Positions 8,479-17,549 are shown, numbered from the stretch's first letter. The stretch is 64,000 nucleotides of DNA from CAVZCK01 sp963798805 (GCA_963798805.1 CAWCVC010000009.1:62001-126000), one strand, 5' to 3'. The notes: a model not told the origin generated them from the sequence alone. Made by a program: numbers and translations.

Positions 8479-9849
8479 TCAAGCCGCCGCGTCCGCTGCC
8501 TGCCTGCCGAATACATCCGACATCAGGCGCATGCGGCCGCTGAGATGGGCGATCTCCGCCGGGCATTTGCCGCCATAGGCCCAATCGAGCAATTCGACAG
8601 TGTGGACGACCGGCGGCGCGTCGGGACCGGCGAGCTGATTGATGCAGCCGATATTGCCGGCGGCGATGCAGTCCGGCTTTGTCGCGGCGATATTGGCCAG
8701 CTTGCGGTCGCGCAATTCGCCCGCCAGCTCGGACTGAAAGATGTTGTAGGTTCCGGCCGAGCCGCAGCAGATGTGCCCCTCAGGGATCTCGGCGACGGAA
8801 AAACCGGCCTCGCGCAGCAGCCGGCGCGGCTGCTCGGTCACGCGCTGTCCGTGCTGCATGGAGCAGGCCGAATGATAGGCGACGCGGATGTCCGACCAGC
8901 CGGCGGGCGCGCCGAGATCGATGGTATCGGCGAGGAATTCGGTGATGTCCTTCGCCAGAACGCTGATGCGCTCGGCCCGCTCGGCGAATTCGGAGTCTTG
9001 GGCCAGCATGTGGCCGTAATCTTTGACCGTCGTGCCGCAGCCGGAGGCCGTCACCAGAATGGCGTCGAGCGGCGCTTCTTCCATCGCCGCCTCCCAGGCG
9101 ACGATATTGCGGCGGGCGAAGTCCCGCGCGTCCTCTTCGCGGCCCATGTGATGGACGAGCGCGCCGCAGCAGCCCTCGCCCTTCGGCAGCACGACTTCTA
9201 CGCCTTGAGAGGTCAGAAGCCGGATCGCCGCATCATTGATCTGCGGCCGCAGCACCTGCTGCGCACAGCCCGACAGCAGCGCGACCCGCGCCGCGCGGCG
9301 GCCCATTTGCGCGCGGAAGGTCTGGGGTCCGGAGAACTCGGCGCGCCTACCGCTCGCGACGGGTGCCATGCCCACCATCGCCGCCAGCTCTTTCAAGCCG
9401 AGATGCCGGAATACGGCGCGAAACGGTTTGGCCAGCAGCGCTAGCATGAGCGCGGAGCGGAAGCGGCCCGGATACGGCAGAACAGCCTGGACCAGCTGGC
9501 GCATGATCCGGTCCTTGATCGGACGGCTCGCCGTTTCTTCGATGCGCACGCGGGCGAAATCGACCAGATGCATGTAATCGACACCGCTTGGGCAGGTGGT
9601 CATGCAGGACAGACAGGAGAGGCAGCGGTCGATATGAAAGCGGACCTCGTTCGACGCCTTGCGGTCGTTCTCCAGCATGTCCTTGATGAGATAGATCCGC
9701 CCCCGCGGGCTGTCCCGCTCATCCCCCAGCAGCACATAGGTCGAGCAGGTGGCGGTGCAGAAGCCGCAATGCACGCAGCGCCGCAGAATATCGTTCGCCT
9801 CCTTCAGGGCGGGATTGGCAAGCTGCTGCGGCGTGAAATGCGTTTCCAT
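8479..9849 (-). CDS. glcF: Glycolate oxidase iron-sulfur subunit GlcF
   Basis: Electron-transfer subunit of membrane-associated glycolate oxidase (glycolate to glyoxylate), 456 residues. Two ferredoxin-type 4Fe-4S motifs are visible near the N-terminus (CVHCGFCTATC at residues 25-35 and CLSCLSCMTTCPSG). Two cysteine-rich CCG domains follow, with GCCGALVHHMG and ICCGSAGTYNIFQ. The open frame extends to 10104, but the ATG at 9849 is preferred: it lies just after the glcE stop (8-base gap), has AGGA upstream, and puts the first cluster at the expected distance. Last gene of glcDEF. Confidence 0.94.
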   Translation of the reverse strand: METHFTPQQLANPALKEANDILRRCVHCGFCTATCSTYVLLGDERDSPRGRIYLIKDMLENDRKASNEVRFHIDRCLSCLSCMTTCPSGVDYMHLVDFARVRIEETASRPIKDRIMRQLVQAVLPYPGRFRSALMLALLAKPFRAVFRHLGLKELAAMVGMAPVASGRRAEFSGPQTFRAQMGRRAARVALLSGCAQQVLRPQINDAAIRLLTSQGVEVVLPKGEGCCGALVHHMGREEDARDFARRNIVAWEAAMEEAPLDAILVTASGCGTTVKDYGHMLAQDSEFAERAERISVLAKDITEFLADTIDLGAPAGWSDIRVAYHSACSMQHGQRVTEQPRRLLREAGFSVAEIPEGHICCGSAGTYNIFQSELAGELRDRKLANIAATKPDCIAAGNIGCINQLAGPDAPPVVHTVELLDWAYGGKCPAEIAHLSGRMRLMSDVFGRQAADAAA

Positions 9850-9857
9850 AAGTTGTC

Positions 9858-11087
9858 CTAGATGCCGGCATACAAGCGACCGGGATTCAAAATCCTGTGC
9901 GGGTCGAAGGCTTCCTTGAGCCTCCGGATGAGGGCCATGTTGGTCTCCGGCAGCGGTTGAAACACGTCGACGGCCGCTCTGGAAGCCTGGCTGGCGCGAA
10001 CCAGCATCGCGTCCGCCTGAAATTCGGCGATGATCCGGCGTAGCACCGTGGCGCCTGCATCGGTCGCGGGTGAGACTTCGAGCCAGATTAGTCCGCCGGA
10101 CCATTCATAGGCGGCTTGACACTCAAGGTGAGCGCGGAGCGCGCTGACGAGCTTCGGCGCACGGTCCGGCGCGGCGGTGATGCGCCAGAGCGGCCAATCG
10201 CTCCCTCCAAGAAATGTAAGAGCGCGGATGTCATTCCAAAAGCTCCGCGAGCGGGCATCGTCCAGCTCGTAAATGGCGCCGAAGGGCTTCAGATCGTCAT
10301 GCAGCCGCGCAATCCGGTAGTCGAGAGCCGAGGAGAAATTCTCCAGGCGCAGCGCCGTTATGGACTGGCCAAGCTTGGCGATGTCAGGATTGCTGAGCCG
10401 CTCGGCGAAAGCGGCGGGCACATGAACGGTACCCGAAACCTCGAAGGGACTGCCCATGGCGCGGCACATCGCATTGACCGCAGCCTCGTCCGGCAGGTTG
10501 AGGAAGATCAGCGAACGCGTCTCTTCCGCCTTCGGCAGGACTTTCAGCGTAACTTCGCTGAGGATCGCCAGCGTTCCCCAGGTGCCGGCGACGCCGCGCG
10601 CCAGGTCGTAGCCGGTGACGTTCTTCATCACCCGTCCGCCGGATTTGATGATTTCACCGAGGCCGTTAACGGCACGCATGCCGAGAAGCTGGTCGCGCGC
10701 GCTGCCGCGCAGGATGCGCCGCGGGCCGGAGCTGTTGGTCGAAACGATGCCGCCGATCGTCGGCTGCGCGTCCGGTTCGCCATTGGTCAGGCGTTCCAGA
10801 TGATTCGGCTCGAAGGCGAACTCCTGGCCGTGCTCATCGAGCAGCGCCTCGATCTCGGCGAGCGGCGTTCCGCTTCGCGCCGAAATCACGAGTTCGGTCG
10901 GCTCGTAGAGCGTCACGCCGCGCATCTCGCTCGTCGAAACGCGCGTCGCCGCCTGCATCGGACGGCCGATCAGGCGCTTGGTCCGATTGCCGCAGATCTC
11001 GACGGGAAGCTTTTGCTCGGCGGCCTGGCGGATCAGGCCGGCAAGCTCGTCCTCGCTGGGCGGCAGGTAGGTCTCGTTAACGTACAC
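9858..11087 (-). CDS. glcE: Glycolate oxidase FAD-binding subunit GlcE
   Basis: Second flavin-type subunit of glycolate oxidase, 409 residues, with a PCMH-type FAD-binding domain: GTPLAEIEALLDEHGQ, then PTIGGIVSTNSSGPRR and GGRVMKNVTGYDLARG, the block that distinguishes GlcE from GlcD. The C-terminus ends in FDPHRILNPGRLYAG, typical of the FAD-linked oxidase family. It starts with GTG at 11087 and overlaps the glcD stop by 11 bases, so translation is coupled. Together with glcD and glcF it forms one minus-strand operon. Confidence 0.94.
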   Translation of the reverse strand: MYVNETYLPPSEDELAGLIRQAAEQKLPVEICGNRTKRLIGRPMQAATRVSTSEMRGVTLYEPTELVISARSGTPLAEIEALLDEHGQEFAFEPNHLERLTNGEPDAQPTIGGIVSTNSSGPRRILRGSARDQLLGMRAVNGLGEIIKSGGRVMKNVTGYDLARGVAGTWGTLAILSEVTLKVLPKAEETRSLIFLNLPDEAAVNAMCRAMGSPFEVSGTVHVPAAFAERLSNPDIAKLGQSITALRLENFSSALDYRIARLHDDLKPFGAIYELDDARSRSFWNDIRALTFLGGSDWPLWRITAAPDRAPKLVSALRAHLECQAAYEWSGGLIWLEVSPATDAGATVLRRIIAEFQADAMLVRASQASRAAVDVFQPLPETNMALIRRLKEAFDPHRILNPGRLYAGI

Positions 11088-12528
11088 GGGCCAGATACGC
11101 CTCTTGTGCCTTCAGCGGGAACACCTTGCCCGGATTGAGCAGCCAGTCCGGATCGAAAACGCTCTTTACGCGCATCTGCTGGGCGATGTCCACCGCGTTG
11201 AATTGGGTGCTGAGCAACTCACGTTTCTCGATGCCGACGCCATGCTCGCCGGTCAGGCAGCCGCCGAGCTCGACACAAAGCTTGAGAACTTCCTCGCCGC
11301 AATGCTCCGCGCGCGCCTTTTCCTCTTCGTCATTGGCGTCATAGAGAATGAGCGGGTGCAGATTGCCGTCGCCGGCGTGGAAAATATTGGCGACTTCGAG
11401 ATTGTGCTTGCGGCAAAGCTCCGCGACGCCGGTCAAAGCCTGCGGCAGCTTGGCGAGCGGGATGACCCCGTCCATGCAGTAATAGTCCGAAATCCGGCCG
11501 ATGGCCCCGAAGGCGGCCTTACGGCCCTTCCAGATTGCGGCCAACTCCTCCTCGCTCTGGCTGACCTTGATGACCTTCGGGTCGAATTCAGAGGCGATGT
11601 CCTCTATCCGGGTCAGTAGCGCTGCGATTTCGTCCTCTGATCCTTCTACCTCGATGATCAGCAGCGCCTCGACATTGAGCGGATACCCGGCGTGGGCGAA
11701 GTCTTCGCAGACCTTGATCGCGGGCTTATCCATGAACTCGATGGCGACCGGCACGATGCCCTGGCCGATGATCGCCGAGACGCAGGCTCCGGCCGCCTCA
11801 TTGGAGCGGAAGCCGATCATCACCGGCCGCGCGCCTTCGGCGTGCCGAAGGATGCGCAGCGTCGCCTCCGTCACCACGCCAAACTGGCCCTCTGAGCCGA
11901 CGATGAACGGCAGGAAGTCGTAGCCCGCCGCGTCGAGATGCGGGCCGCCGAATTCGATGACGTCTCCGTTCATCGTCACCATCTTTAGACCCAATACATT
12001 ATTCACTGTGACGCCATATTTCAGACAATGGGCGCCGCCAGAATTCATGGCGATGTTGCCGCCGATCGTGCAGGCGAGCTGGCTCGACGGATCCGGGGCG
12101 TAGAAAAAGCCGGACGGATCGACCGCCCGCGACACGGCGAGATTGGTGATGCCGGTCTCCACCCGGATGTACCGGCTCTCCAGATTGACTTCGAGGACAC
12201 GGTTCATGCGCGACAGACCGAGGACGATCGAGTCTTCCAGCGGCAGAGCGCCGCCTGAAAGCGAGGTGCCGGCGCCACGCGCGACGACACGGACTCCGGC
12301 GAGCTGGCAGAAATTGAGAACGCGGCTGACTTCTTCCGTCGAACTCGGCAGGACGACCGCCAGCGGCAGCGTCTTGTAAGCGGTCAGCGCGTCCGTCTCG
12401 AAAGCGCGCCGGCCGGCCTCGTCCGCAACGACAAAGCGCGCCGGAAGCAGCTTCTTGAGAGAGTTGGTGAGGGCATCCCTCCGGCTGAGGATTTCGGCCC
12501 GTGGTTCGAGAATGGAAATGCCGGACAT
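11077..12528 (-). CDS. glcD: Glycolate oxidase catalytic FAD subunit GlcD
   Basis: FAD-linked 2-hydroxyacid oxidase that oxidises glycolate (possibly also D-lactate), 483 residues. The PCMH FAD-binding fold shows GVRVVARGAGTSLSGGALP, TIGGNIAMNSGGAHCLKYG and FLPFIVGSEGQFGVVTEA. The C-terminal cap has NIFHAGDGNLHPLI and LTGEHGVGIEKR, with the flavin-facing His and Glu residues, and it ends at FDPDWLLNPGKVFP. The ATG at 12528 is preceded by GAAGGAAAC. It is the first gene of glcDEF and is divergent from the LysR regulator, its likely controller. GlcDEF converts glycolate to glyoxylate, for example after phosphoglycolate salvage. Confidence 0.95.
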   Translation of the reverse strand: MSGISILEPRAEILSRRDALTNSLKKLLPARFVVADEAGRRAFETDALTAYKTLPLAVVLPSSTEEVSRVLNFCQLAGVRVVARGAGTSLSGGALPLEDSIVLGLSRMNRVLEVNLESRYIRVETGITNLAVSRAVDPSGFFYAPDPSSQLACTIGGNIAMNSGGAHCLKYGVTVNNVLGLKMVTMNGDVIEFGGPHLDAAGYDFLPFIVGSEGQFGVVTEATLRILRHAEGARPVMIGFRSNEAAGACVSAIIGQGIVPVAIEFMDKPAIKVCEDFAHAGYPLNVEALLIIEVEGSEDEIAALLTRIEDIASEFDPKVIKVSQSEEELAAIWKGRKAAFGAIGRISDYYCMDGVIPLAKLPQALTGVAELCRKHNLEVANIFHAGDGNLHPLILYDANDEEEKARAEHCGEEVLKLCVELGGCLTGEHGVGIEKRELLSTQFNAVDIAQQMRVKSVFDPDWLLNPGKVFPLKAQEAYLARVR

Positions 12529-12592
12529 ATTGTTTCCTTCGCCCTTTTTAGCCGTTCGCGTGCTACATTGCCGTTAACCGGGATGAGCCGAT

Positions 12593-12629
12593 TGCCGCAT
12601 CATGTGTGAGTTTTGACACGAATGCGGCA
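12593..12629. promoter_or_regulatory. Nested inverted repeats in the glcD/lysR divergent promoter region
   Basis: A perfect 8-bp inverted repeat, TGCCGCAT (12593-12600) and ATGCGGCA (12622-12629), encloses a smaller imperfect one, GTGT-N8-ACAC (12604-12619). A TATAAT follows at 12640-12645, directed towards lysR. A TTGACA hexamer lies at 12613-12618 and another at 12630-12635, but neither has ideal spacing. Position and symmetry suit an operator for the divergently encoded LysR protein. This is inferred from layout only. Confidence 0.45.
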
Positions 12630-12711
12630 TTGACAGCCCTATAATCATCCAACACTATCCCGCAGGCGCACAAATTCATCACTTGGTTACAACAGGCGGA
12701 GATAACACCGC

Positions 12712-13680
12712 GTGCCGCTCACACCGATAACTGACCTCGAGATCTTCGCCCGTGTCGCCGCGGCTGGCAATATGTCCGCCGCTGGGCGCGAGATGGGCCT
12801 GTCTCCTGCCGTTGTCAGTAAGCGCATCAGCCATATGGAAGAACGGCTCGGCGCTCGACTTTTTCAACGCACCACCCGGCAGTTGAAGCTGACGGAAACC
12901 GGTGAAGGCTTTTATGAGCGCGTCGTCAAGATTCTCAAGGCGATCGAGGAGGCTGAATCCTTCGTATCGCAATTGAGCATGAAAGCGCGCGGGACACTGC
13001 GGATCACCGCGCCCATTGGATTCTCGCGAAAGCATATTGCGCCAAACCTTACCACATTCATGCAGAGACATCCCGATCTGATGATCGAGATGGTGCTGAG
13101 TGACGATGTGCTCGACATCGTCGGAGAAGGCATCGATCTGGCGATCCGTATCGCCGAGCTCGACAATTCCAGCCTTGTCGCCCGCAAGCTCGCGCCTTGC
13201 CGCCGGGTGATCTGCGCAACGCCGGACTATCTTGAGCGCCATGGCACGCCCAAATCGCTCACCGATCTCGGCAAGCACAATTGCCTTGCGCTCGGCTATC
13301 AGAATGTCTGGCGGCTGTCCGGCCCGGAGGGAATGGCGACGGTCAAGATCACCAGCAATCTGCGATCCAACTCGGGCGACGTGCTGCACGAAGCCCAGCT
13401 TAGCGGGCTCGGCATCGCGATGCGCTCCACCTGGGCTGTCAGCGACGAGTTGAAGAGCGGACGGCTGAAGATTGTCCTGCCCGAATATCGGGAGACACCG
13501 GGAGTTGCCGTCTACGCGGTCTATCCCAGCCGGCAGTTCCTGCCTGCGAAGCTGAAGCTCTTCGTCGATTTTCTGGCCCAGCGCTTTGGCCCGACACCCT
13601 ATTGGGACCAGGATGTCGAGCTCGGGGGCGGCGCCGACAGGACTGTAGCGGCAAAGCCGCGTCTGCGGGCGGCGGAGTGA
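12712..13680 (+). CDS. LysR-family transcriptional regulator, probably of glc and lut genes
   Basis: 322 residues. The N-terminal winged helix-turn-helix shows LEIFARVAAAGNMSAAGREMGLSPAVVSKRI, followed by ERLGARLFQRTTR, the signature of the AaeR/DsdC-like branch of LysR proteins. The C-terminal two-lobed effector domain begins near GTLRITAPIGFSRKHIAP. The start is GTG at 12712, with GGAGA upstream. It is divergent from glcDEF (183 bases between starts) and runs the same way as lutABC 74 bases downstream, so it probably senses a 2-hydroxyacid and controls both units. The effector is not determinable by reading. Confidence 0.92.
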   Translation: MPLTPITDLEIFARVAAAGNMSAAGREMGLSPAVVSKRISHMEERLGARLFQRTTRQLKLTETGEGFYERVVKILKAIEEAESFVSQLSMKARGTLRITAPIGFSRKHIAPNLTTFMQRHPDLMIEMVLSDDVLDIVGEGIDLAIRIAELDNSSLVARKLAPCRRVICATPDYLERHGTPKSLTDLGKHNCLALGYQNVWRLSGPEGMATVKITSNLRSNSGDVLHEAQLSGLGIAMRSTWAVSDELKSGRLKIVLPEYRETPGVAVYAVYPSRQFLPAKLKLFVDFLAQRFGPTPYWDQDVELGGGADRTVAAKPRLRAAE

Positions 13681-13754
13681 TCCGCCGTCTCGGTGGCTCC
13701 GGGAGTGCGAAACTCGTCCTTGCCGAGATCGGGCAGTTTTCATAAGACCGTTTC

Positions 13755-14525
13755 ATGAGCAATGAAACGCGTCCCTTGCGGGTTGGGCTTTTCGTCACCT
13801 GTCTTGTCGATCTCTTCCGGCCGTCGGTCGGCTTTGCGGCAATCAAGCTGCTCGAAGGCGCCGGCTGCGAGGTCGAAGTCCCCGAGACTCAGGTTTGCTG
13901 CGGCCAGCCCGCCTATAATTCCGGCGATCGAGGCGATGCGAAAGCCATCGCCCGCCAGGTCATCGAGGCATTTCAGGGCTTCGATTATGTCGTAGCGCCG
14001 TCAGGATCCTGCGCGGGAATGCTGCGCAAGCATTATCCGATGCTGTTCGAGGACGATCCTGAGATGGAGCCGCGCGCCAAGGACCTCGCTTCCCGCAGCT
14101 TCGAGCTGATCGCCTTCTTAACAGATGTCCTGCGTGTCTCCGCCGTCCACGCGAAATATTCCGGCACGGCGACCTATCACAACTCCTGTTCGAGCCTGCG
14201 CGAGATGGGGACGGTTGAGCAGCCGCGCGCGCTGTTGCAGACTGTCGAGGGCTTGAGGCTTGTCGAGGCGGATGACCGCGAAGTCTGCTGCGGCTTCGGC
14301 GGAACCTTCTCGATCAAATATCCCGATATTTCCAATGCCATGGTTACCGCCAAGGCTACGGCGCTGACGCAGACCGGGGCGGATCTGGTGCTCGGCGGCG
14401 ATCTCGGCTGCCTGATGAATATCGCCGGAAAGCTGTCGCGAACAGGCTCGGCGCTGCGTGTCCGCCATGTCGCGGAAATTCTAGCCGGGGTCACGGATGC
14501 TCCGCCGATCGCGTCGAAAGACTAG
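13755..14525 (+). CDS. lutA: Lactate utilisation protein LutA (YkgE), Fe-S CCG-domain subunit
   Basis: 256 residues with two cysteine-rich CCG domains: VCCGQPAYNSGD near residue 47 and VCCGFGGTFSIKYP near residue 180, plus the intervening APSGSCAGMLRKHYP. This is the LutA/YkgE pattern of the three-component L-lactate oxidation complex (L-lactate to pyruvate, electrons to the respiratory chain). The ATG lies 74 bases after the LysR stop. lutB follows after 86 bases. A TTG-started short frame in between was judged a shadow. Confidence 0.93.
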   Translation: MSNETRPLRVGLFVTCLVDLFRPSVGFAAIKLLEGAGCEVEVPETQVCCGQPAYNSGDRGDAKAIARQVIEAFQGFDYVVAPSGSCAGMLRKHYPMLFEDDPEMEPRAKDLASRSFELIAFLTDVLRVSAVHAKYSGTATYHNSCSSLREMGTVEQPRALLQTVEGLRLVEADDREVCCGFGGTFSIKYPDISNAMVTAKATALTQTGADLVLGGDLGCLMNIAGKLSRTGSALRVRHVAEILAGVTDAPPIASKD

Positions 14526-14611
14526 CGCCGCGGAATGGGCGCGCATAATTACAAGATGTATGAAGGACCGCCGGCGAGCTGCCGAAGCCGGGTTTACTGA
14601 GGGGCCGCCGC

Positions 14612-16057
14612 GTGCAATCGACCTCGCACAATTTCAAGGAAAACGCCGCCCATGCGCTGAACGATGTGCAGCTTCAACGCGCGCTCGGCCGGGCACAGAC
14701 CGGCTTCATCGCCCGCCGGCTTGCGGCGCGGAGCCTGCTGCCGGAGTTCGATGCACTCTGCGAGCAGGCCAAAGACATCAAGAACCATACGCTTGCGAAT
14801 CTCGACCTCTATCTCGAGGCTTATGAGCAAAAGGTCACCGAGGCGGGCGGCAAGGTTCATTGGGCCGCGACCGCTGAGGATGCGCGCAGAATCGTCATCG
14901 ATATTTGCAGAGAGGCGGGCGCAAAGCTCGTCACCAAGGGCAAATCGATGGTCGCCGAGGAGGTCGGCCTCAACCCCGCGCTCGAAGCCGCGGGGCTTGA
15001 AGTCGCGGAAACCGACCTCGGCGAATATATCGTCCAGATCAGACATGACAGGCCGAGCCATATCATCGCCCCGGTATTTCATCTCAGCCGGGACGAGGTC
15101 GAAGCGGATTTCCGCCGCGTGCACAAGCATTTGCCGGAAAACCGCTCGCTGGCGGAACCCACGGAGCTGGTCTCTGAAGCGCGCGGCATTCTGCGCGACC
15201 GGTTTCTCGCCGCCGATGTCGGGATCACCGGCGCGAATTTCCTGATCGCTGAGACTGGCACCTCGGTCATCGTGACCAATGAAGGCAATGGCGACCTGAC
15301 GCAGCTTTTGCCGCACATTCACATCGTTCTGACGACCATCGAGAAGATCGTGCCGACTTTGTCGGATGTCAGCGCCATCCTGCGCGTGCTCGCCCGCTCG
15401 GCGACCGGCCAAGAAATCTCGATCTATACGACATTCTCGACCGGCCCGAGACGTCCCGGTGACCCTGACGGCCCGGAAGGGTATCACGTCGTTTTGCTCG
15501 ATAACGGCCGCTCGGAAATGCTCGGCTCGGAGTTTCAGGACATGCTGCGCTGCATCCGCTGCGGGGCCTGCATGAACCACTGCCCGGTTTACGGCGCCGT
15601 CGGCGGACACGCTTATGGCTGGGTCTATCCCGGACCGATGGGCGCGGTGCTGACGCCGCAACTCATCGGCGTCGATGAGGCGGGGCATCTGCCGAACGCC
15701 TCGTCTTTCTGCGGACGCTGCGAGGCCGTCTGCCCGATGAAGATCCCACTGCCGAAGATGATGCGCCATTGGCGTGAGCGCGAATTCGCGCAGGGCGACA
15801 GCCCGTGGCTGCAGCGGATGGCAGTCCGGGCATGGGCGTTTGCCGCCAAGCGCCCGAAGCTCTACCGTCTTGCGACCGGCCCTCTGATCGGGCTTCTCGG
15901 CGAATGGGGCAAGGCGCGCGGCGCTTTCCGCTGGCTGCCGCTTGCGGGCGGGTGGCTGCATCACCGCGATCTACCCGCGCCGGCCGGGCGGACCTTTCAT
16001 AATCTTTGGCGGGCAGAATTGAACAAGCGCAGACGCGAAGCGGAGATGAGCCTGTGA
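14612..16057 (+). CDS. lutB: Lactate utilisation iron-sulfur protein LutB (YkgF)
   Basis: 481 residues. The N-terminal and middle part is the LUD domain (MVAEEVGLNPALEAAGLEV, LIAETGTSVIVTNEGNGDL). It is followed by two 4Fe-4S motifs, CIRCGACMNHCPVYG and FCGRCEAVCPMKIPLP, and a C-terminal tail. It transfers electrons in L-lactate oxidation together with LutA and LutC. The start is taken as GTG at 14612, with GAGGGG nine bases upstream; no better ATG lies near. Its TGA overlaps the GTG of lutC. Length is normal for the family. Confidence 0.94.
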   Translation: MQSTSHNFKENAAHALNDVQLQRALGRAQTGFIARRLAARSLLPEFDALCEQAKDIKNHTLANLDLYLEAYEQKVTEAGGKVHWAATAEDARRIVIDICREAGAKLVTKGKSMVAEEVGLNPALEAAGLEVAETDLGEYIVQIRHDRPSHIIAPVFHLSRDEVEADFRRVHKHLPENRSLAEPTELVSEARGILRDRFLAADVGITGANFLIAETGTSVIVTNEGNGDLTQLLPHIHIVLTTIEKIVPTLSDVSAILRVLARSATGQEISIYTTFSTGPRRPGDPDGPEGYHVVLLDNGRSEMLGSEFQDMLRCIRCGACMNHCPVYGAVGGHAYGWVYPGPMGAVLTPQLIGVDEAGHLPNASSFCGRCEAVCPMKIPLPKMMRHWREREFAQGDSPWLQRMAVRAWAFAAKRPKLYRLATGPLIGLLGEWGKARGAFRWLPLAGGWLHHRDLPAPAGRTFHNLWRAELNKRRREAEMSL

Positions 16058-16761
16058 GCGACGATGCAAACGCCCGCACCGCCATTATTGGGGCCATCCG
16101 TAAATCGCTGGGCGCGAGGGGTGACGAGCCGGGTCGGCGCGGCCAGGTACGGGCACGGCTGGAGCGAAGCCCGGACGGCCTGATCCCGAGCCGGGCGCGC
16201 CAGCCACGCGCGGAACTGATCGAACAATTCAAGGCCATGCTGCAGGCGCAAGGCGCCGTGGTACAGACGGTTGCGACACTCGCCGAATTGCCTCGCGCCA
16301 TCGCCGATCAGCTTGCCGAATTCAATCTGCCGGCCCGCCTTCGGCACGGCGCCGATCCTATTATCGCCGACCTCGACTGGGACGGCACGCTGATCGAGCG
16401 CGAAACCGGCCCGGCGCAGGGCTCCGACACGGCGTCGCTAAGCCGGGCGGCGACCGGTGCCGCGGAAAGCGGAACGCTGATCCTCACATCGGGCCCCGAG
16501 AACCCGTCGACGCTGAATTTCCTGCCGGAAACGCATCTGGTGATCCTGCTCGCGGACAATCTCGCTGGGTCTTACGAGGAGGCTTGGAACTCGCTGCGCG
16601 CTGTCTACGGGCGAGGCCGGCTGCCGCGCACGGTGAATTTTGTCAGCGGCCCCTCCGCGACCGCGGATATCGAGCAGATGCTCATTCGCGGGGCTCACGG
16701 GCCGAGGCGGCTCGCGGTGTTCCTGGTTATGGAAACTCAGCGGCCGGCTCAAAAAAAATGA
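16054..16761 (+). CDS. lutC: Lactate utilisation protein LutC (YkgG)
   Basis: LUD-domain protein of 235 residues, third component of the LutABC L-lactate oxidation complex. It starts with GTG at 16054 in a GTGA overlap with lutB; the longer frame from 16006 overlaps lutB too far. Visible family features are the C-terminal LILTSGPENPSTLNFLPETH block and VSGPSATADIEQMLIRGAHGPRR, which in LutC proteins closes the substrate site. The lut operon ends here. Confidence 0.93.
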   Translation: MSDDANARTAIIGAIRKSLGARGDEPGRRGQVRARLERSPDGLIPSRARQPRAELIEQFKAMLQAQGAVVQTVATLAELPRAIADQLAEFNLPARLRHGADPIIADLDWDGTLIERETGPAQGSDTASLSRAATGAAESGTLILTSGPENPSTLNFLPETHLVILLADNLAGSYEEAWNSLRAVYGRGRLPRTVNFVSGPSATADIEQMLIRGAHGPRRLAVFLVMETQRPAQKK

Positions 16762-16966
16762 ACCCCCCTCGGCGATTTTATTAAGGACATCCAATCCGTC
16801 CGCATTAAAACCTCAGAAAGTACAAGAAATTGCGGAACGAACCTTGAGAAAACACCACAAGTGGTGATGCGGCGGCCCCACATAGATGGACACACGGTTC
16901 AATATCTTGTTGATAAGTCTGCACAAAAGTTGAAGCTGCGCGAATCTTTTTCGGTAGCCGTGATGA

Positions 16967-16995
16967 TTGTCACAAATCTGCCATGAGCCTACATG
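16967..16995 (+). promoter_or_regulatory. Pho-box-like direct repeats (weak)
   Basis: TTGTCAC-N4-CTGCCAT-N4-CTACATG gives three heptamers with an 11-base period. This is similar to the PhoB consensus CTGTCAT repeats. The next 80 bases hold no gene but end in a strong terminator, so the site could drive a small RNA. The match is imperfect and the reading is tentative. Confidence 0.25.
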
Positions 16996-17040
16996 ACCAT
17001 AGACCAGTTCGCGGAATTTCTGTGAACGCCCTCTTTGGAG

Positions 17041-17075
17041 TGCCCCGGCAAACCCCGCGCCGGGGCATTTTTTTT
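17041..17075 (+). terminator. Strong rho-independent terminator
   Basis: A 9-bp GC stem, TGCCCCGGC (17041-17049) with GCCGGGGCA (17059-17067), encloses a 9-base loop and is followed by eight T. It lies 280 bases after lutC with no gene directly before it, so it ends either the lut transcript or a small RNA. Confidence 0.85.
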
Positions 17076-17175
17076 GGCCCATTAGAGAATTCTTGTCAAA
17101 TAAGAGAAGAAGAGATGCCGTTTCCAGCATCTCTTCAAGAGAGTTACCCCGCTATCCTGCCTTTCGGCAGGCAAC

Positions 17176-17199
17176 TGGTTGCATCCGAGAATGCAACCA
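17176..17199. repeat. Perfect 9-bp inverted repeat
   Basis: TGGTTGCAT (17176-17184) and ATGCAACCA (17191-17199) with a 6-base spacer. It could be an operator or an RNA hairpin. It is 350 bases upstream of the glycosyltransferase start and its role is unknown. Confidence 0.5.
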
Positions 17200-17549
17200 T
17201 AGGTTGTCTAGCAGGCCGGTTTTTGATGTTCAAGAACTTTCTCTTAAAGGCGATGGAATTACGGATAAGGTAAATATCGTAAAGGGATACAAATCACGGC
17301 TTCGATCAATTTGGTAGCTCCGAGCAAGGGCTCGCCCTTCGCCCTGCACGTATTGGATGCAAGCAATTCCCGCTCCGCCGGTACGCTCATGCGGCCACGA
17401 AAGCGTTCCACTTTGCCCTCAATTGGCCTATGGTGGCGCGGGGCAATGCCAGCCGCGTTTTGTTAACGCTTTCGGCGCATAACCGGCGCCGGAGTGGCCG
17501 GGAATCCACCGGCGCGTCAATTGCGCTGCTGTGTGACTGAGGGGGGATT

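Larger units (their letters stand above)
16762..17549. other. Gene-free interval between lutC and the glycosyltransferase gene
   Basis: 788 bases without a convincing coding region. Short frames of 74-105 codons on both strands have no start context or recognisable motif. It holds a small CACCAC-AA-GTGGTG palindrome (16853-16866), a Pho-box-like triple repeat (16967-16995), a strong terminator (17041-17075) and a 9-bp dyad (17176-17199), all listed separately. The A/T content rises clearly compared with flanking genes. Confidence 0.6.

Noticed and set aside
12679..13743. 354-codon minus-strand frame
   Set aside because: Antisense to the LysR gene, which has a full helix-turn-helix and effector domain.
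14594..15964. 456-codon minus-strand frame
   Set aside because: Antisense to lutB; Arg/Ala-rich with no motif, a shadow of GC-rich codon use.
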